Of a stretch of 64,000 nt of DNA, positions 27,394 to 35,939 are shown in pieces. Below the pieces are notes generated by a model. It worked only from the letters and a program-made list of their open reading frames with translations, ran no database searches and was not told the DNA's origin. The stretch lies in NCBI RefSeq assembly GCF_028867935.1, contig NZ_JAPQNS010000001.1:1240001-1304000 (forward strand). Direction: 5' to 3'. Each line of letters starts with the position of its first letter. The stretch's first letter is position 1. Both the position numbers and the translations under genes were made by a program. Source of the DNA: Flavobacterium sp. SUN052 (GTDB lineage Bacteria; Bacteroidota; Bacteroidia; Flavobacteriales; Flavobacteriaceae).

Positions 27394-27435
27394 AAAACGG
27401 GTACGCTGGCTTTTAGTCTGGCGTACCCGTTTTTA
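27394..27435. terminator. Bidirectional hairpin terminator after the xylanase gene
   Basis: AAAACGGGTACGC and GCGTACCCGTTTT form a 13-bp stem around a 14-base loop and carry a T-run on each strand. It would end the xylanase transcript (+) and any transcript of the small minus-strand frame that stops at 27433. Confidence 0.8.
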
Positions 27436-27620
27436 CTGTGGGGTCAATCGGAATGAGCAGTCTTCTGGAGAAAGATACGTAGTTAGCTCATAGTGTTTGT
27501 CAAACCATTCAAGCGACCAGGACAATTCTTTAGGGTATTTTCATCGGTTACTTTTACCGGTAGAAGCTGTAAATGATACGGTTGAAAGAGACAACCATTG
27601 ATTAGCCCTACTAATTTGAC
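27433..27620 (-). pseudogene. Possible frameshifted small gene ending at the terminator
   Basis: On the minus strand one frame reads LVGLINGCLFQPYHLQLL then PVKVTDENTLK. A second frame takes over near 27530 and reads ELSWSLEWFDKHYELTTYL then SPEDCSFRLTPQ-stop. The stop abuts the hairpin terminator, as at a real gene end. No good start codon is visible. I read it as a decayed or frameshifted gene of about 63 residues and do not recognise a family. It fills most of the 329-base gap between the xylanase and HAD genes. Confidence 0.35.
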
Positions 27621-27645
27621 TTACTTTGAAATAGGCTTTTAAACA

Positions 27646-28323
27646 ATGAAAGCAATGAAATACAAACTTGTCATTTTCGATTTTGATGGTACGTTGGCGG
27701 ATTCCTTCCCCTTTTTTCTACGCACCATCAACACGCTGGCCGACATGTACAAGTTTCCACCCATCAAGCCTGAGCAGGTCGATCGGATGCGGGGAATGAA
27801 TGCGCGTCAGTTAATGAAAAATGCCCAAATGCCCAACTGGAAAATACAACTCATTGCTCGGTCTTTTATTCGCCTGATGGCCAAAGACATTGAGCAAATT
27901 CAGCTCTTCCAGGGCATACCTAATATGTTAGAGGAGTTGGCCGCTCAGGGCGTTAAGCTGGCCATTGTCAGTTCGAATTCAGAAGAAAATATTCGCCGGA
28001 TACTGGGTCCCCAGGCAGCTGCATTGATTGCCTACTATGGATGTGGGACATCGCTTTGGGGCAAACAGCACAAATTCCGAAAAGCAATTGCCAAGAGCGG
28101 GGTAAAGTTCAACGAGGTGCTTTGCGTAGGGGATGAGATACGTGATATTGAAGTAGCAAAGGAGGCCGCTCTGGCTTTCGGTGCGGTAGCTTGGGGCTAT
28201 ACCCGGGTTGATGCGTTGGAAGCGCAACCAGACATTGATCTATTTTACACCGTAGACGAGATTGCTCAGACAGTGTTGCTAAAAAGAGCTAATCGAGACC
28301 AACCGGCAGTGGCGGAAAAGTAG
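27646..28323 (+). CDS. HAD superfamily phosphatase, phosphoglycolate phosphatase-like
   Basis: A 225-residue haloacid dehalogenase-like hydrolase with motif I DFDGTLADS (nucleophile D12, general acid D14), a helical cap (about 20-85), motif II Ser in AIVSSNS, Lys in the HKFRKAI region and motif III acids in CVGDEIRDIE. Such enzymes dephosphorylate phosphoglycolate, pyrophosphate or sugar phosphates; the substrate cannot be read from sequence. No signal peptide, so cytosolic. It converges on the DUF1080 gene. Confidence 0.88.
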   Translation: MKAMKYKLVIFDFDGTLADSFPFFLRTINTLADMYKFPPIKPEQVDRMRGMNARQLMKNAQMPNWKIQLIARSFIRLMAKDIEQIQLFQGIPNMLEELAAQGVKLAIVSSNSEENIRRILGPQAAALIAYYGCGTSLWGKQHKFRKAIAKSGVKFNEVLCVGDEIRDIEVAKEAALAFGAVAWGYTRVDALEAQPDIDLFYTVDEIAQTVLLKRANRDQPAVAEK

Positions 28324-28341
28324 GTCAAAAGCCTCGAGCGG

Positions 28342-29280
28342 CTACTGCTTGACCGGAGTTATCGAAATGTTTCGGTATTCAATTGGCTCATGGTCACCCT
28401 GTAACATGATAGGGCCAGGCTCCCCTTCCCGGCTATCAAGTGCACCCCCTGTAATGCCGGGAATCACCTGGTCGGTGATGACGGGAATGCCATTGGCTAC
28501 TATGGTGACCCGTCGTCCGATAAGTGTAATATCGATAGATTGCCATTCGCCCGCAGCTTTGGCTACCATTTGATTCGGTGCCAACAGTCCATAAACACCA
28601 CTAAATTGATCATCAAGGGGCTCTAATCCTTTGCTGTCAGTCAGCTGTACTTCATAACGTCCCCGAAGATATATCCCACTATTTCCCCCTTTGGGATAGC
28701 GGAACTCGGCATGCAGTTTAAAATCTGTGAATACTTTATCGGTAATCAGATTCGCACCAGGTTTTGGGCTTTTCAACACGCTGGATTCTACAATCCATTG
28801 ATTCTGAACGCTTGTATGCCAGCCTTGTGTGTCCTTTCCGTTAAAGATCTGTAGCGGGCTACCCCATTGAGGAGCTTTATCTCTACGAAGTGCAGGGGCT
28901 CTGCCACCTTTCCACGTATACACCTTATTATCGACGTATTTAACGGTTCCTCTCAGAGAGTCGGCGCTAATGGACCCTTCAAACTGAAGGTCAGTGTCGC
29001 CCTTGTCCCACTGGGGCGGGATCGAGAAGTCAAACTTCCCATTGGTAGTGTTAATTTTTGCAATAGGCCGGGCACTGCCAAATAAGAACATAACCCGCCC
29101 CACCAGTGTGTGATTTCCGGAATGCCTAATTTCCAGCCAGGCCGGCGATTGCTTACCAGCCATGTCGACCACAATATCCCATCTGCCTTCTAACGAATTC
29201 GCCTTTGGTGGTTCCTGCCCGTGAGCGGTAATTGACACGAATAATAGGGAGAGGCAAATCAATAAGTTGTTGACGTTCAT
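28342..29280 (-). CDS. Secreted DUF1080 (3-keto-disaccharide hydrolase-like) protein
   Basis: A 312-residue exported protein with a signal peptide (to about residue 21), an N-terminal beta-domain (about 25-135) and a C-terminal DUF1080 jelly-roll (about 137-312). The latter shows IFNGKDTQGW, FRYPKGGNSGIYLRGRYEVQ and the final EYRNISITPVK. Some DUF1080 proteins are reported to hydrolyse 3-ketoglycosides, and the fold resembles laminarinase-type lectin domains. Bacteroidota often carry many copies near sugar oxidoreductases. The start at 29280 places the signal at the N-terminus. Confidence 0.85.
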   Translation of the reverse strand: MNVNNLLICLSLLFVSITAHGQEPPKANSLEGRWDIVVDMAGKQSPAWLEIRHSGNHTLVGRVMFLFGSARPIAKINTTNGKFDFSIPPQWDKGDTDLQFEGSISADSLRGTVKYVDNKVYTWKGGRAPALRRDKAPQWGSPLQIFNGKDTQGWHTSVQNQWIVESSVLKSPKPGANLITDKVFTDFKLHAEFRYPKGGNSGIYLRGRYEVQLTDSKGLEPLDDQFSGVYGLLAPNQMVAKAAGEWQSIDITLIGRRVTIVANGIPVITDQVIPGITGGALDSREGEPGPIMLQGDHEPIEYRNISITPVKQ

Positions 29281-29385
29281 GAAATGGATTTGGCGACTGC
29301 GTTTAAGATCATTGTGTTTGCAGCTTGCCCTACAGGCTACAAGGTGCAACTAAAACGTATTTACTCACAAAGCTACCATGGTTAA

Positions 29386-29472
29386 GGTGCTGAACCATGG
29401 TGTCATTTGGTCAAACCCGTCGATTTGGCCGCCTTGAATGACTTACGTGCTACGCTTCTGGATTCAAGCTAG
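29386..29472 (+). pseudogene. C-terminal remnant of a response-regulator receiver domain
   Basis: Between a TAA (29383-29385) and a TAG, this frame reads GAEPWCHLVKPVDLAALNDL then RATLLDSS-stop. HLVKPVDL is the hallmark lysine-proline motif and last helix of receiver domains, especially those on hybrid kinases. The rest of the domain is absent. A 9-bp inverted repeat (29375-29383 with 29393-29401) lies at the broken edge. It is a gene relic left by deletion or recombination. Confidence 0.55.
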
Positions 29473-29543
29473 TACTGAGCCTAAAAAAAGTTTACAGGCC
29501 TGCGTTCTACCTCCCAAAACAGATTTCCTTAACGTGTACACGT

Positions 29544-29723
29544 CTACCGTTTTTTTCGCTTGCGGAGGTAAAAGTAGAAGAGGATTAGAAAGACGGCACC
29601 ACCTACCAGCTTTAGGATTTCGACCTCGGCTGGTGTACGGTCTAGACTCCAGTTGCCGGTAGCGTAAGCAAAAATCACGTAGCCAACCAGGAGGCTGATC
29701 AGAATGAGTCCAAGAATTCGCAT
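29544..29723 (-). CDS. Small two-helix membrane protein
   Basis: A 59-residue protein from the Met at 29723. It has two hydrophobic helices (about 2-20 and 38-54) separated by a short polar loop and ends in a strongly basic tail (YLRKRKKR), which predicts both ends in the cytoplasm. I do not recognise a family. An upstream in-frame Met would add 11 residues and weaken the first helix. It stands alone between the DUF1080 gene and a damaged acyltransferase. Confidence 0.55.
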   Translation of the reverse strand: MRILGLILISLLVGYVIFAYATGNWSLDRTPAEVEILKLVGGAVFLILFYFYLRKRKKR

Positions 29724-29892
29724 GGGACAAATGTACCGCCAAGTGGTTACTAACACCGATTATCTTAGCGTATACCCTTTTTGAGCCCATTGTACACGAA
29801 ATAGCCATTCAGAGTTAGTATTTTCGCCGGGCCAACTCAGCAAAAATGACAAAATTTGCGCCGGTTCTTGGTAAAGACGCAACAGCATACGG

Positions 29893-30966
29893 ATGGGAGA
29901 AATTAACTCGGCTGATATAAACACAAAGCCCCATTTTGCCATACTGGATGGATTGCGTGGGGTGGCGGCCCTGGCTATAGTAATCTTTCATTTCATGGAG
30001 TGGGTTTATACCGACCCCAGCCGCAATTTCATCGTCCACGGGTTTTTAGCCGTCGATTTTTTCTTTTGCTTATCAGGCTTTGTTATTGGCTATGCCTATG
30101 ACGACAGAATCCGTCGATAAGGATTCGTAGCTTTTTTTAGACTACGATTGATCCGATTGCACCCTCTGGTAATCTTAGGATCAGTATTGGGGTTGCTGGG
30201 GTTTCTTTTCGATCCCTTTGCAACTCAGCCCGCATTAGCTAGTGAAGCAAACCTGTTACTGACCTTTGTTTGCTCGCTATTTCTTATTCCGCTGCCCATC
30301 ATGAAAGAGCGGGCCTTCAATCTTTTCAGTTTTAATGCGCCAGCGTGGTCATTGTTCTGGGAATATGTGGCTAGTATTATCTATGCCATAGTCTTATACC
30401 GAGTAAGCCGTCGTTATCTGTCAGTACTAATCGTCATAGCCGCAGCAACTCTCTGTTTGGTTAGCTATCGGGCCGGTAATCTGTTGGGCGGTTGGTCAGG
30501 GCCCACTTTCTGGGACGGTGGTGCCCGAATTGCATACTCGTTTCTGGCCGGTTTATTCATTTACCGGGCTAGCTGGATTTTAAAGAATAGTCTTGGCTTT
30601 ATAGGTCTGGCAATATTGCTTATCCTCGCCTTCCTCACGCCCTTCACCAAATGGAACTGGCTTGCAGAGCCAATTATCGTGCTGTTCTATTTTCCGTTAC
30701 TGATTGCAGTTGGGGCGGGGGCTACCCTTTCGTCTAGACTTAAAAAACTGTGTGAATTCTTGGGTAAACTTTCCTATCCGCTCTATATGACCCACTACGG
30801 GGTAATGTGGATCTTCGGCAATTATTTAGCCAGCCACAAACCAGACCCCCTACATCTGTCACTAATTGTGGTAATGGGGACGATATTTCTTGGTGGGTTC
30901 GCTTATCTGGTACGGCTCGTATATGATGAGCCTATTCGACGTTATTTAGCCCGACGTTGGCATTGA
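29893..30966 (+). pseudogene. Acyltransferase 3 family membrane protein with an in-frame TAA
   Basis: The frame starts with the acyltransferase-3 signature (LDGLRGVAALAIVIFHF, H in helix 1) and FLAVDFFFCLSGFVIGYAYDDR, then meets TAA at 30118-30120. The same frame resumes at once with GFVAFFRLRLIRLHPLV, the expected R-x-x-R-L-x-P-L region, and runs on through about eight membrane helices to 30966. A single codon change therefore separates it from a 357-residue intact protein. The family O-acylates surface sugars. It is either a pseudogene, a case of stop readthrough, or a sequence error. A TTG at 30148 could start only the second part, which would lack the catalytic His. Confidence 0.8.
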
Positions 30967-31061
30967 TCCGTAGTGTACGTGTGTTTGCGTTGTGTGAACC
31001 AGCGTGTTAGCCAAAACTGAATCAGCCACTTTCAATATCTGCAAGTGGCTGATAATCTGTG

Positions 31062-31135
31062 TGATCCCAATTGGATTCGAACCAATGACCGCCTTCTTAG
31101 AAGGAAGATGCTCTATCCAGCTGAGCTATGGGACC
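31062..31135 (-). tRNA. tRNA-Arg (anticodon TCT)
   Basis: A complete cloverleaf on the minus strand, 74 nt. The acceptor stem GGTCCCA pairs with TGGGATC, the anticodon loop CTTCTAA gives TCT, and the T-arm carries GGTTCGAATCC. The 3' CCA is not encoded. Confidence 0.93.
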
Positions 31136-31165
31136 GGTAATATCACTGCTATTAACAGAAAAAGA

Positions 31166-31200
31166 AAAACCCCCTCAATTAAAAATTAAGGGGGTTTTTT
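31166..31200. terminator. Hairpin with T-tracts between tRNA-Pro and tRNA-Arg
   Basis: AACCCCCTCAATT and AATTAAGGGGGTT (one mismatch) form a stem followed by T-runs on both strands. It lies inside the tRNA cluster, downstream of tRNA-Pro and upstream of tRNA-Arg on the minus strand, so it may limit expression of the Arg gene. Confidence 0.7.
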
Positions 31201-31203
31201 GTG

Positions 31204-31277
31204 TCGGGGTGGCAGGATTCGAACCTACGACCTCCTGCTCCCAAAGCAGGCGCGATACCGGGCTACGCTACACCCCG
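31204..31277 (-). tRNA. tRNA-Pro (anticodon TGG)
   Basis: A 74-nt cloverleaf on the minus strand. The acceptor stem CGGGGTG pairs with CACCCCG, the anticodon loop TTTGGGA gives TGG, and the T-arm carries GGTTCGAATCC. Confidence 0.93.
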
Positions 31278-31302
31278 AAAATTGTTCCCTTCGAGAAGGG
31301 AG

Positions 31303-31390
31303 CGGAGAGAGAGGGATTCGAACCCTCGGTACCCTTTAGAGGTACGGCAGTTTAGCAAACTGCTGGTATCGGCCACTCACCCATCTCTCC
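31303..31390 (-). tRNA. tRNA-Ser (anticodon GCT)
   Basis: An 88-nt tRNA on the minus strand with the long variable arm expected for Ser. The acceptor stem GGAGAGA pairs with TCTCTCC, the anticodon loop TTTGCTAAA region gives GCT, and the discriminator base is G. Confidence 0.93.
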
Positions 31391-31426
31391 ATGCACGCTC
31401 GCCAACTACTTCCGGCGATTGTTTCA

Positions 31427-31458
31427 CAAAGGTAGAAGTATTTTTTGGGTTCGTCAAG
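31427..31458 (-). promoter_or_regulatory. Bacteroidota-type promoter for the tRNA cluster
   Basis: On the minus strand, TACCTTTG (31434-31427) matches TAnnTTTG, with CTTG 20 bases upstream (31458-31455) as the -33 element. Transcription would begin about 30 bases before tRNA-Ser. Confidence 0.55.
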
Positions 31459-31558
31459 CACAAGTTCAAAAAAATCTTCCTTAAAACGCTAATTTCGCCT
31501 TTTTCAGCGTCCTGCCACTAGTGTATTTTGGTGGTATCTCGCTGGTTGACAAGACACC

Positions 31559-32521
31559 ATGACCTGGTTATATAGCATCAGCACCACCGAAATTATTTTT
31601 GCAATTATCTTTTTAGTGCTCTATCTAGCTTTTCTGGCTCGAACATTTTGGCTTGCCCGGCGACTGAAAACATCAGCAAGGGCAGTGATTCCGAAGTTTT
31701 TTCTGCGGAGCAGCTATTTCATCCTGATTTTTATTGCGCTCTTGGGTCCTTCCTTCGGGGTGTCGAGCCAAACCGTTCGATCCGAAGGGCGTGATTTGTT
31801 TATTCTGGTGGATGTGTCGCGCTCAATGGATGCCACCGATGTAGTCCCCACCCGTCTGGAACGCGTAAAATTCGATCTCCGGCAACTAACAGACTCTCTT
31901 CCCGGCGACCGATTTGGATTAATCGGCGTGGCCGATGATCCATTTTTGCTCACACCCCTCACCAATGACCACAGCGCTCTCCAACAAACGGCCCAGGCAC
32001 TCGGCACAAACTTCTCCGCATCAGGGGGGACACACCTGTGTAGGGCTGTGGAAATGGCGCGGCAAAAACTTCTGAGCGATCCATCGGCCCGGCAAGCAGC
32101 AAAGGGAATTATTCTTTTCAGCGATGGCGAAAACGCCAACTCCTGCGATCTGTCAATCACAGCTAGCCTTCGTGCGTATCACATTTCTCTAATGACCGTT
32201 GGTGTTGGTACACAAACGGGGAGCACAATCAGAAAGGGAAATGATTTCATTCGGGATAACAACGGCCAGATCGTACGCAGCCGACTGGATGCGGCTTTCC
32301 TGACTGGTTTATCCAAACAAACAAACGGGCGCTACGTACAGGCAGACCCCAATGGACGCTACCTCGATGAACTTATCCAAACCATCAGGGGGCTTCGGAG
32401 TGCCGTTACTGATGAGTCTCAGGTGGCCGTGGCTACCAACAAATACTATTACTTTCTGATTGGGGCTGTTGTGCTATTAGCCTTAGACCTGATCGTAACC
32501 GTCCGCACATTTCGGCTGTAA
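31559..32521 (+). CDS. BatB-like membrane protein with von Willebrand A domain
   Basis: A 320-residue protein with N-terminal helices (about 10-30 and 50-68), a VWA domain (about 78-270) with MIDAS motif DVSRSMD (D85, S87, S89), and a C-terminal helix (about 297-317). This is the layout of BatA/BatB proteins, named for Bacteroides aerotolerance and thought to act with a MoxR ATPase at the inner membrane. The next gene is BatC-like. BatA, BatD, BatE and MoxR genes are not adjacent; tRNA genes lie directly upstream. Confidence 0.8.
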   Translation: MTWLYSISTTEIIFAIIFLVLYLAFLARTFWLARRLKTSARAVIPKFFLRSSYFILIFIALLGPSFGVSSQTVRSEGRDLFILVDVSRSMDATDVVPTRLERVKFDLRQLTDSLPGDRFGLIGVADDPFLLTPLTNDHSALQQTAQALGTNFSASGGTHLCRAVEMARQKLLSDPSARQAAKGIILFSDGENANSCDLSITASLRAYHISLMTVGVGTQTGSTIRKGNDFIRDNNGQIVRSRLDAAFLTGLSKQTNGRYVQADPNGRYLDELIQTIRGLRSAVTDESQVAVATNKYYYFLIGAVVLLALDLIVTVRTFRL

Positions 32522-32622
32522 TCCAAACTTTCGTCTTAATTTTGGGCCATTGGAACGGTGAGATAAGGGGAGCGAGCGTGGTAATTCCAGTTTATAGCAG
32601 GTACTAACCGAACCAACTATCA

Positions 32623-33315
32623 ATGTACCCGATTATCATGAAGTGGATGATTTGGCTGGCAGTAATGGCTAGTTGGCCATTAACGGAATTTGATCAGATT
32701 GGCCGGAATAATCTGGCGCGGAAACAAGCGGAAAGCGCATACCAGCGAGCCGATTTTCAGCAGGCAGCACTGGGTTTCGATTATCTGACCCAAAACTCGA
32801 CCCAAACCGATGCCGCCATCTGGCTGAATTTAGGTCATTCGTATTTTGCGCTGACCAACCATAAGGCAGCTAGTAAAGCCTATCAAAAATATATACCAGC
32901 CGCATCGGGACCATCAGTTGGTGTTGCCTATACTCAGTTGGGCGTTATTGCCTGTGCTGCCCGTGACTCGGCCCAGGCACTCGATCTGTTCCGAAAAGCA
33001 TTGCTGACCGACCCGGATAATGAACCGGCGCGGTATAATTTTGAGTTGCTAAAGAAACAATATTCGGGGCGGAGTAAACACGCTAACAAGCCAAAACGGG
33101 CAGAAAAGCCTAAAGAAACGCCCCAACAGCGTGATCAGGAGGTGGCCCGGTCGCCCCGGCAAGAGCAGGTATTGCGTCGATTGCAAAACCTGGGTATGAC
33201 TGAAGAGCAGGCTAACCAACTGCTTAATGCCATGCGCGATGATGATTTACCGCTCGAACTGGCTCGTCGGCGATCAGTGAGTCAACAGCAGTCAACGAGT
33301 GCCAATCGCTGGTAA
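32623..33315 (+). CDS. BatC-like TPR protein
   Basis: A 230-residue protein with an N-terminal signal-like hydrophobic segment (to about residue 20) and tetratricopeptide repeats (about 30-150) including WLNLGHSYFALTNHKAASKAY. A charged Lys/Glu-rich linker follows, then a conserved tail segment (LRRLQNLGMTEEQANQLLNA). This matches the BatC member of the Bat complex and follows the BatB-like gene on the same strand. The TPRs probably bind partner proteins in the periplasm. Confidence 0.72.
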   Translation: MYPIIMKWMIWLAVMASWPLTEFDQIGRNNLARKQAESAYQRADFQQAALGFDYLTQNSTQTDAAIWLNLGHSYFALTNHKAASKAYQKYIPAASGPSVGVAYTQLGVIACAARDSAQALDLFRKALLTDPDNEPARYNFELLKKQYSGRSKHANKPKRAEKPKETPQQRDQEVARSPRQEQVLRRLQNLGMTEEQANQLLNAMRDDDLPLELARRRSVSQQQSTSANRW

Positions 33316-33342
33316 ACGAGCAGAATTCATCAACAACAAACC

Positions 33343-34518
33343 ATGATAGAGGTAGTAATTGTATCCGCTGTGCGTACCCCGATAGGAAGTTTCGGTGGGG
33401 TATTGTCAACCTTAACGGCCACCGAACTGGGGGCAGCAGCCATCCGGGGGGCACTGAGCCGCGCTGGTATTCAGGGCGATCAGGTAGAGGAAGTATATAT
33501 GGGTAATGTGGTATCGGCTAATGTAGGGCAGGCCCCTGCCAAACAGGCTGCTCTCAAGGCGGGCTTACCCCCCACGGTTCCCTGCACCACCATCAACAAG
33601 GTCTGTGCATCGGGTACTAAAGCTATTATGATGGCTGCCCAGTCCATTCAACTTGGCTTGGCCGACGTGGTTGTTGCCGGAGGTATGGAGAGTATGTCGA
33701 ACGTGCCGTATTATGTTCCTAAAGCCCGGTTTGGGTATAAGTATGGGAATGCGGAATTGGTGGATGGCTTAGCGAAAGATGGCTTACTCGATGCGTACGA
33801 CCAATGTGCCATGGGTGTTTTTGCTGATCGAACCGCCACTCGCTATAACCTTAGCCGTGAAGATCAGGATGCTTACGCCGTGCAATCATATCGCCGGGCT
33901 GAAACCGCTACGGCTGATGGCTCTTTCGGGGCCGAAATTGTGCCTGTTGAGGTGGCGGGTCGTAAAGGCACCGTGACGGTAGGGGAGGACGAGGAATTTA
34001 AAAACGTGATCTACGATAAGATTCCCGGACTGAAACCCGCCTTTACAAAAGACGGCACCGTAACTGCCGCAAATGCCTCGACTATTAATGATGGGGCATC
34101 GGCATTAGTGGTGATGAGCCGTCGTAAAGCCGACGAACTGGGCCTGAAACCAATTGCGCGTATTCTGGGCTACGCTGATGCCGAACAGGAACCCGAATGG
34201 TTTACCACCGCCCCAACCAAAGCGGTTCCGAAAGCTTTGGAGCGGGCAGGACTGAGTATTGCTGATATTGATTTTTTTGAAATTAACGAAGCCTTCTCCG
34301 TAGTGCCGCTGGCCTTTAGTCAGGTGCTGGAGGTTCCTCTGGAGAAAATGAATGTGCTGGGTGGGGCCGTATCCATCGGTCATCCACTGGGTGCATCGGG
34401 TGCCCGCATCGTAACGACGCTTACCAACGTGCTGCAACAACGCAGCGGGCAGTTCGGGGCGGTGGGCATCTGCAACGGGGGGGGCGGAGCTTCGGCCCTT
34501 GTCATTGAAAAATTATAA
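33343..34518 (+). CDS. Acetyl-CoA C-acyltransferase (thiolase)
   Basis: A 391-residue thiolase with the acyl-carrying Cys in INKVCASG (C88), the catalytic His in [10 protein letters not shown] (H347) and the proton-transfer Cys in [10 protein letters not shown] (C377). Length and motifs fit biosynthetic acetyl-CoA acetyltransferases, though degradative thiolases look similar. No other beta-oxidation gene is adjacent; an acyl-CoA dehydrogenase lies 7 kb downstream. The purC start codon lies 10 bases after its stop, suggesting co-transcription. Confidence 0.92.
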   Translation: MIEVVIVSAVRTPIGSFGGVLSTLTATELGAAAIRGALSRAGIQGDQVEEVYMGNVVSANVGQAPAKQAALKAGLPPTVPCTTINKVCASGTKAIMMAAQSIQLGLADVVVAGGMESMSNVPYYVPKARFGYKYGNAELVDGLAKDGLLDAYDQCAMGVFADRTATRYNLSREDQDAYAVQSYRRAETATADGSFGAEIVPVEVAGRKGTVTVGEDEEFKNVIYDKIPGLKPAFTKDGTVTAANASTINDGASALVVMSRRKADELGLKPIARILGYADAEQEPEWFTTAPTKAVPKALERAGLSIADIDFFEINEAFSVVPLAFSQVLEVPLEKMNVLGGAVSIGHPLGASGARIVTTLTNVLQQRSGQFGAVGICNGGGGASALVIEKL

Positions 34519-34528
34519 ACTGGAAAAA

Positions 34529-35497
34529 GTGTCTATTTCGCAAACAAACTTCAGCTTTCCCGGTCAGACGGGCTATTACCGGGGTAAAGTCCGGGAGGTG
34601 TATTTCTTTGGCGACCGGTCCGCCGGTGCGGGACCCAAACTTGTTATGATCGCATCTGACCGAATTTCGGCGTTTGATGTGGTACTTCCCCGGCCTATTC
34701 CCCACAAAGGACAGGTACTGAACCAGACAGCCGCTTATTTTCTCCGGGCTACTGCCGACATCGTCCCAAACTGGTTAATAGCCGTGCCCGATCCGAATGT
34801 AAGTGTTGGCTGGCAGTGCGAAACCTACCCGGTTGAGATGGTTGTTCGGGGGTATTTGGCCGGGCATGCCTGGCGTACCTACCGCGACGGAGGCCGGTTG
34901 TTGTGCGGTGTTACCCTGCCCGATGGTCTGCGCGAAAATGACCGTCTGCCCACCCCGATTATTACTCCGACAACCAAAGCGCATGAAGGACACGATGAAG
35001 ACATCAGCCGCGAGGAAATAATTGGTCAGGGCCTGGTGTCTGAAACTGAATACACGCAATTGGAACAGTATGCCCTGGCTCTGTTTGAACGGGGCTCCCA
35101 AATGGCTGCGGAGCGGGGATTGCTGCTGGTTGATACAAAGTATGAATTTGGGCATCGGAATGGCACAATTTACCTTATCGACGAGGTACATACCCCCGAT
35201 TCATCGCGGTACTTTTACGCCGACGAGTACCCGCAAAATCAACAGCAGGGCCTGCCCCAGAAACAATTATCGAAGGAGTTCGTTAGAGAGTGGCTGATTT
35301 CGCATAATTTTCAGGGCAAAGAAGGGCAAACAATCCCTGATATGTCGGATGAATGGATAAATCAAATATCGGCACGATACGTGGAGTTGTACGAAACGGT
35401 TACGGGGCTGACTTTTGAACCCGCCGATCTTACCGATCCGCTTGGACGTATCAAAGCCAATATTGAAAATGTATTGAGCAATACAATAGACTTGTGA
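34529..35497 (+). CDS. purC: Phosphoribosylaminoimidazole-succinocarboxamide synthase
   Basis: SAICAR synthase of purine synthesis, joining aspartate to CAIR with ATP. The 322-residue long form shows [45 protein letters not shown] and the DTKYEFG and [10 protein letters not shown] segments. No ATG lies before the conserved N-terminus. GTG at 34529, preceded by GGAAAAA, is the best start, 10 bases after the thiolase stop; TTG at 34499 would overlap the thiolase. It opens the purC-STAS-rnz-cdaA group. Confidence 0.93.
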   Translation: MSISQTNFSFPGQTGYYRGKVREVYFFGDRSAGAGPKLVMIASDRISAFDVVLPRPIPHKGQVLNQTAAYFLRATADIVPNWLIAVPDPNVSVGWQCETYPVEMVVRGYLAGHAWRTYRDGGRLLCGVTLPDGLRENDRLPTPIITPTTKAHEGHDEDISREEIIGQGLVSETEYTQLEQYALALFERGSQMAAERGLLLVDTKYEFGHRNGTIYLIDEVHTPDSSRYFYADEYPQNQQQGLPQKQLSKEFVREWLISHNFQGKEGQTIPDMSDEWINQISARYVELYETVTGLTFEPADLTDPLGRIKANIENVLSNTIDL

Positions 35498-35519
35498 TCG
35501 TAGACCTTTGACTTTTTTT

Positions 35520-35939
35520 ATGAATCATTCGATTGAGAAAAACGAGCAGTACGCGCTGATTCGCCTATCTGAAGCGGACTTTAGTGGCGAAGTGCCAGCA
35601 ACTTTTGAAACGGTAAGCCGGTCATTGTTCCGGGAGGGGCATAGCAATCTGATCGTTGATCTGGCTACTGTTCGAACAATGGACAATGCGGGCCTGCTGT
35701 CGATCCGTAAAATTAACCGCCAGTGTGCCAACGAATTAGGAATGCTGGTACTGGTCAGTAAAGACGATACCCTGATCGACCAGATTGAAGGAGCCGCTAT
35801 TGCTGATCTTACGGTGTTGCCAACTGTAGAAGAAGCCGTCGATGCGGTATTTATGAACGAATTGGAAAACGATTTCCGCAACGACGACGATAACGAGTAT
35901 GACGGAGAATACGGAGCTGGCCAGGAACCCGAACCATGA
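35520..35939 (+). CDS. STAS domain protein (anti-sigma factor antagonist-like)
   Basis: A 139-residue protein with a STAS fold (about 5-105). The segment VDLATVRTMDNAGLLSIRKI resembles the DxSxxxxxDSxG helix region of SpoIIAA-type antagonists, but the phospho-accepting Ser position is Asn in MDNAG, so switching by phosphorylation is doubtful. The last 30 residues are almost all acidic. The gene overlaps the RNase Z start by 41 bases in a different frame, so the acidic tail is partly shaped by overlap. Confidence 0.8.
   Translation: MNHSIEKNEQYALIRLSEADFSGEVPATFETVSRSLFREGHSNLIVDLATVRTMDNAGLLSIRKINRQCANELGMLVLVSKDDTLIDQIEGAAIADLTVLPTVEEAVDAVFMNELENDFRNDDDNEYDGEYGAGQEPEP

Noticed and set aside
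23189..28323. Polysaccharide utilisation locus around the xylanase
   Set aside because: No SusC/SusD pair, sugar regulator or second glycan hydrolase lies next to it; the HAD and DUF1080 genes are not enough.
30148..30966. A separate membrane protein gene starting at a TTG
   Set aside because: It is in the same frame as the preceding acyltransferase start and continues its motifs directly, so it is the downstream part of one interrupted gene.
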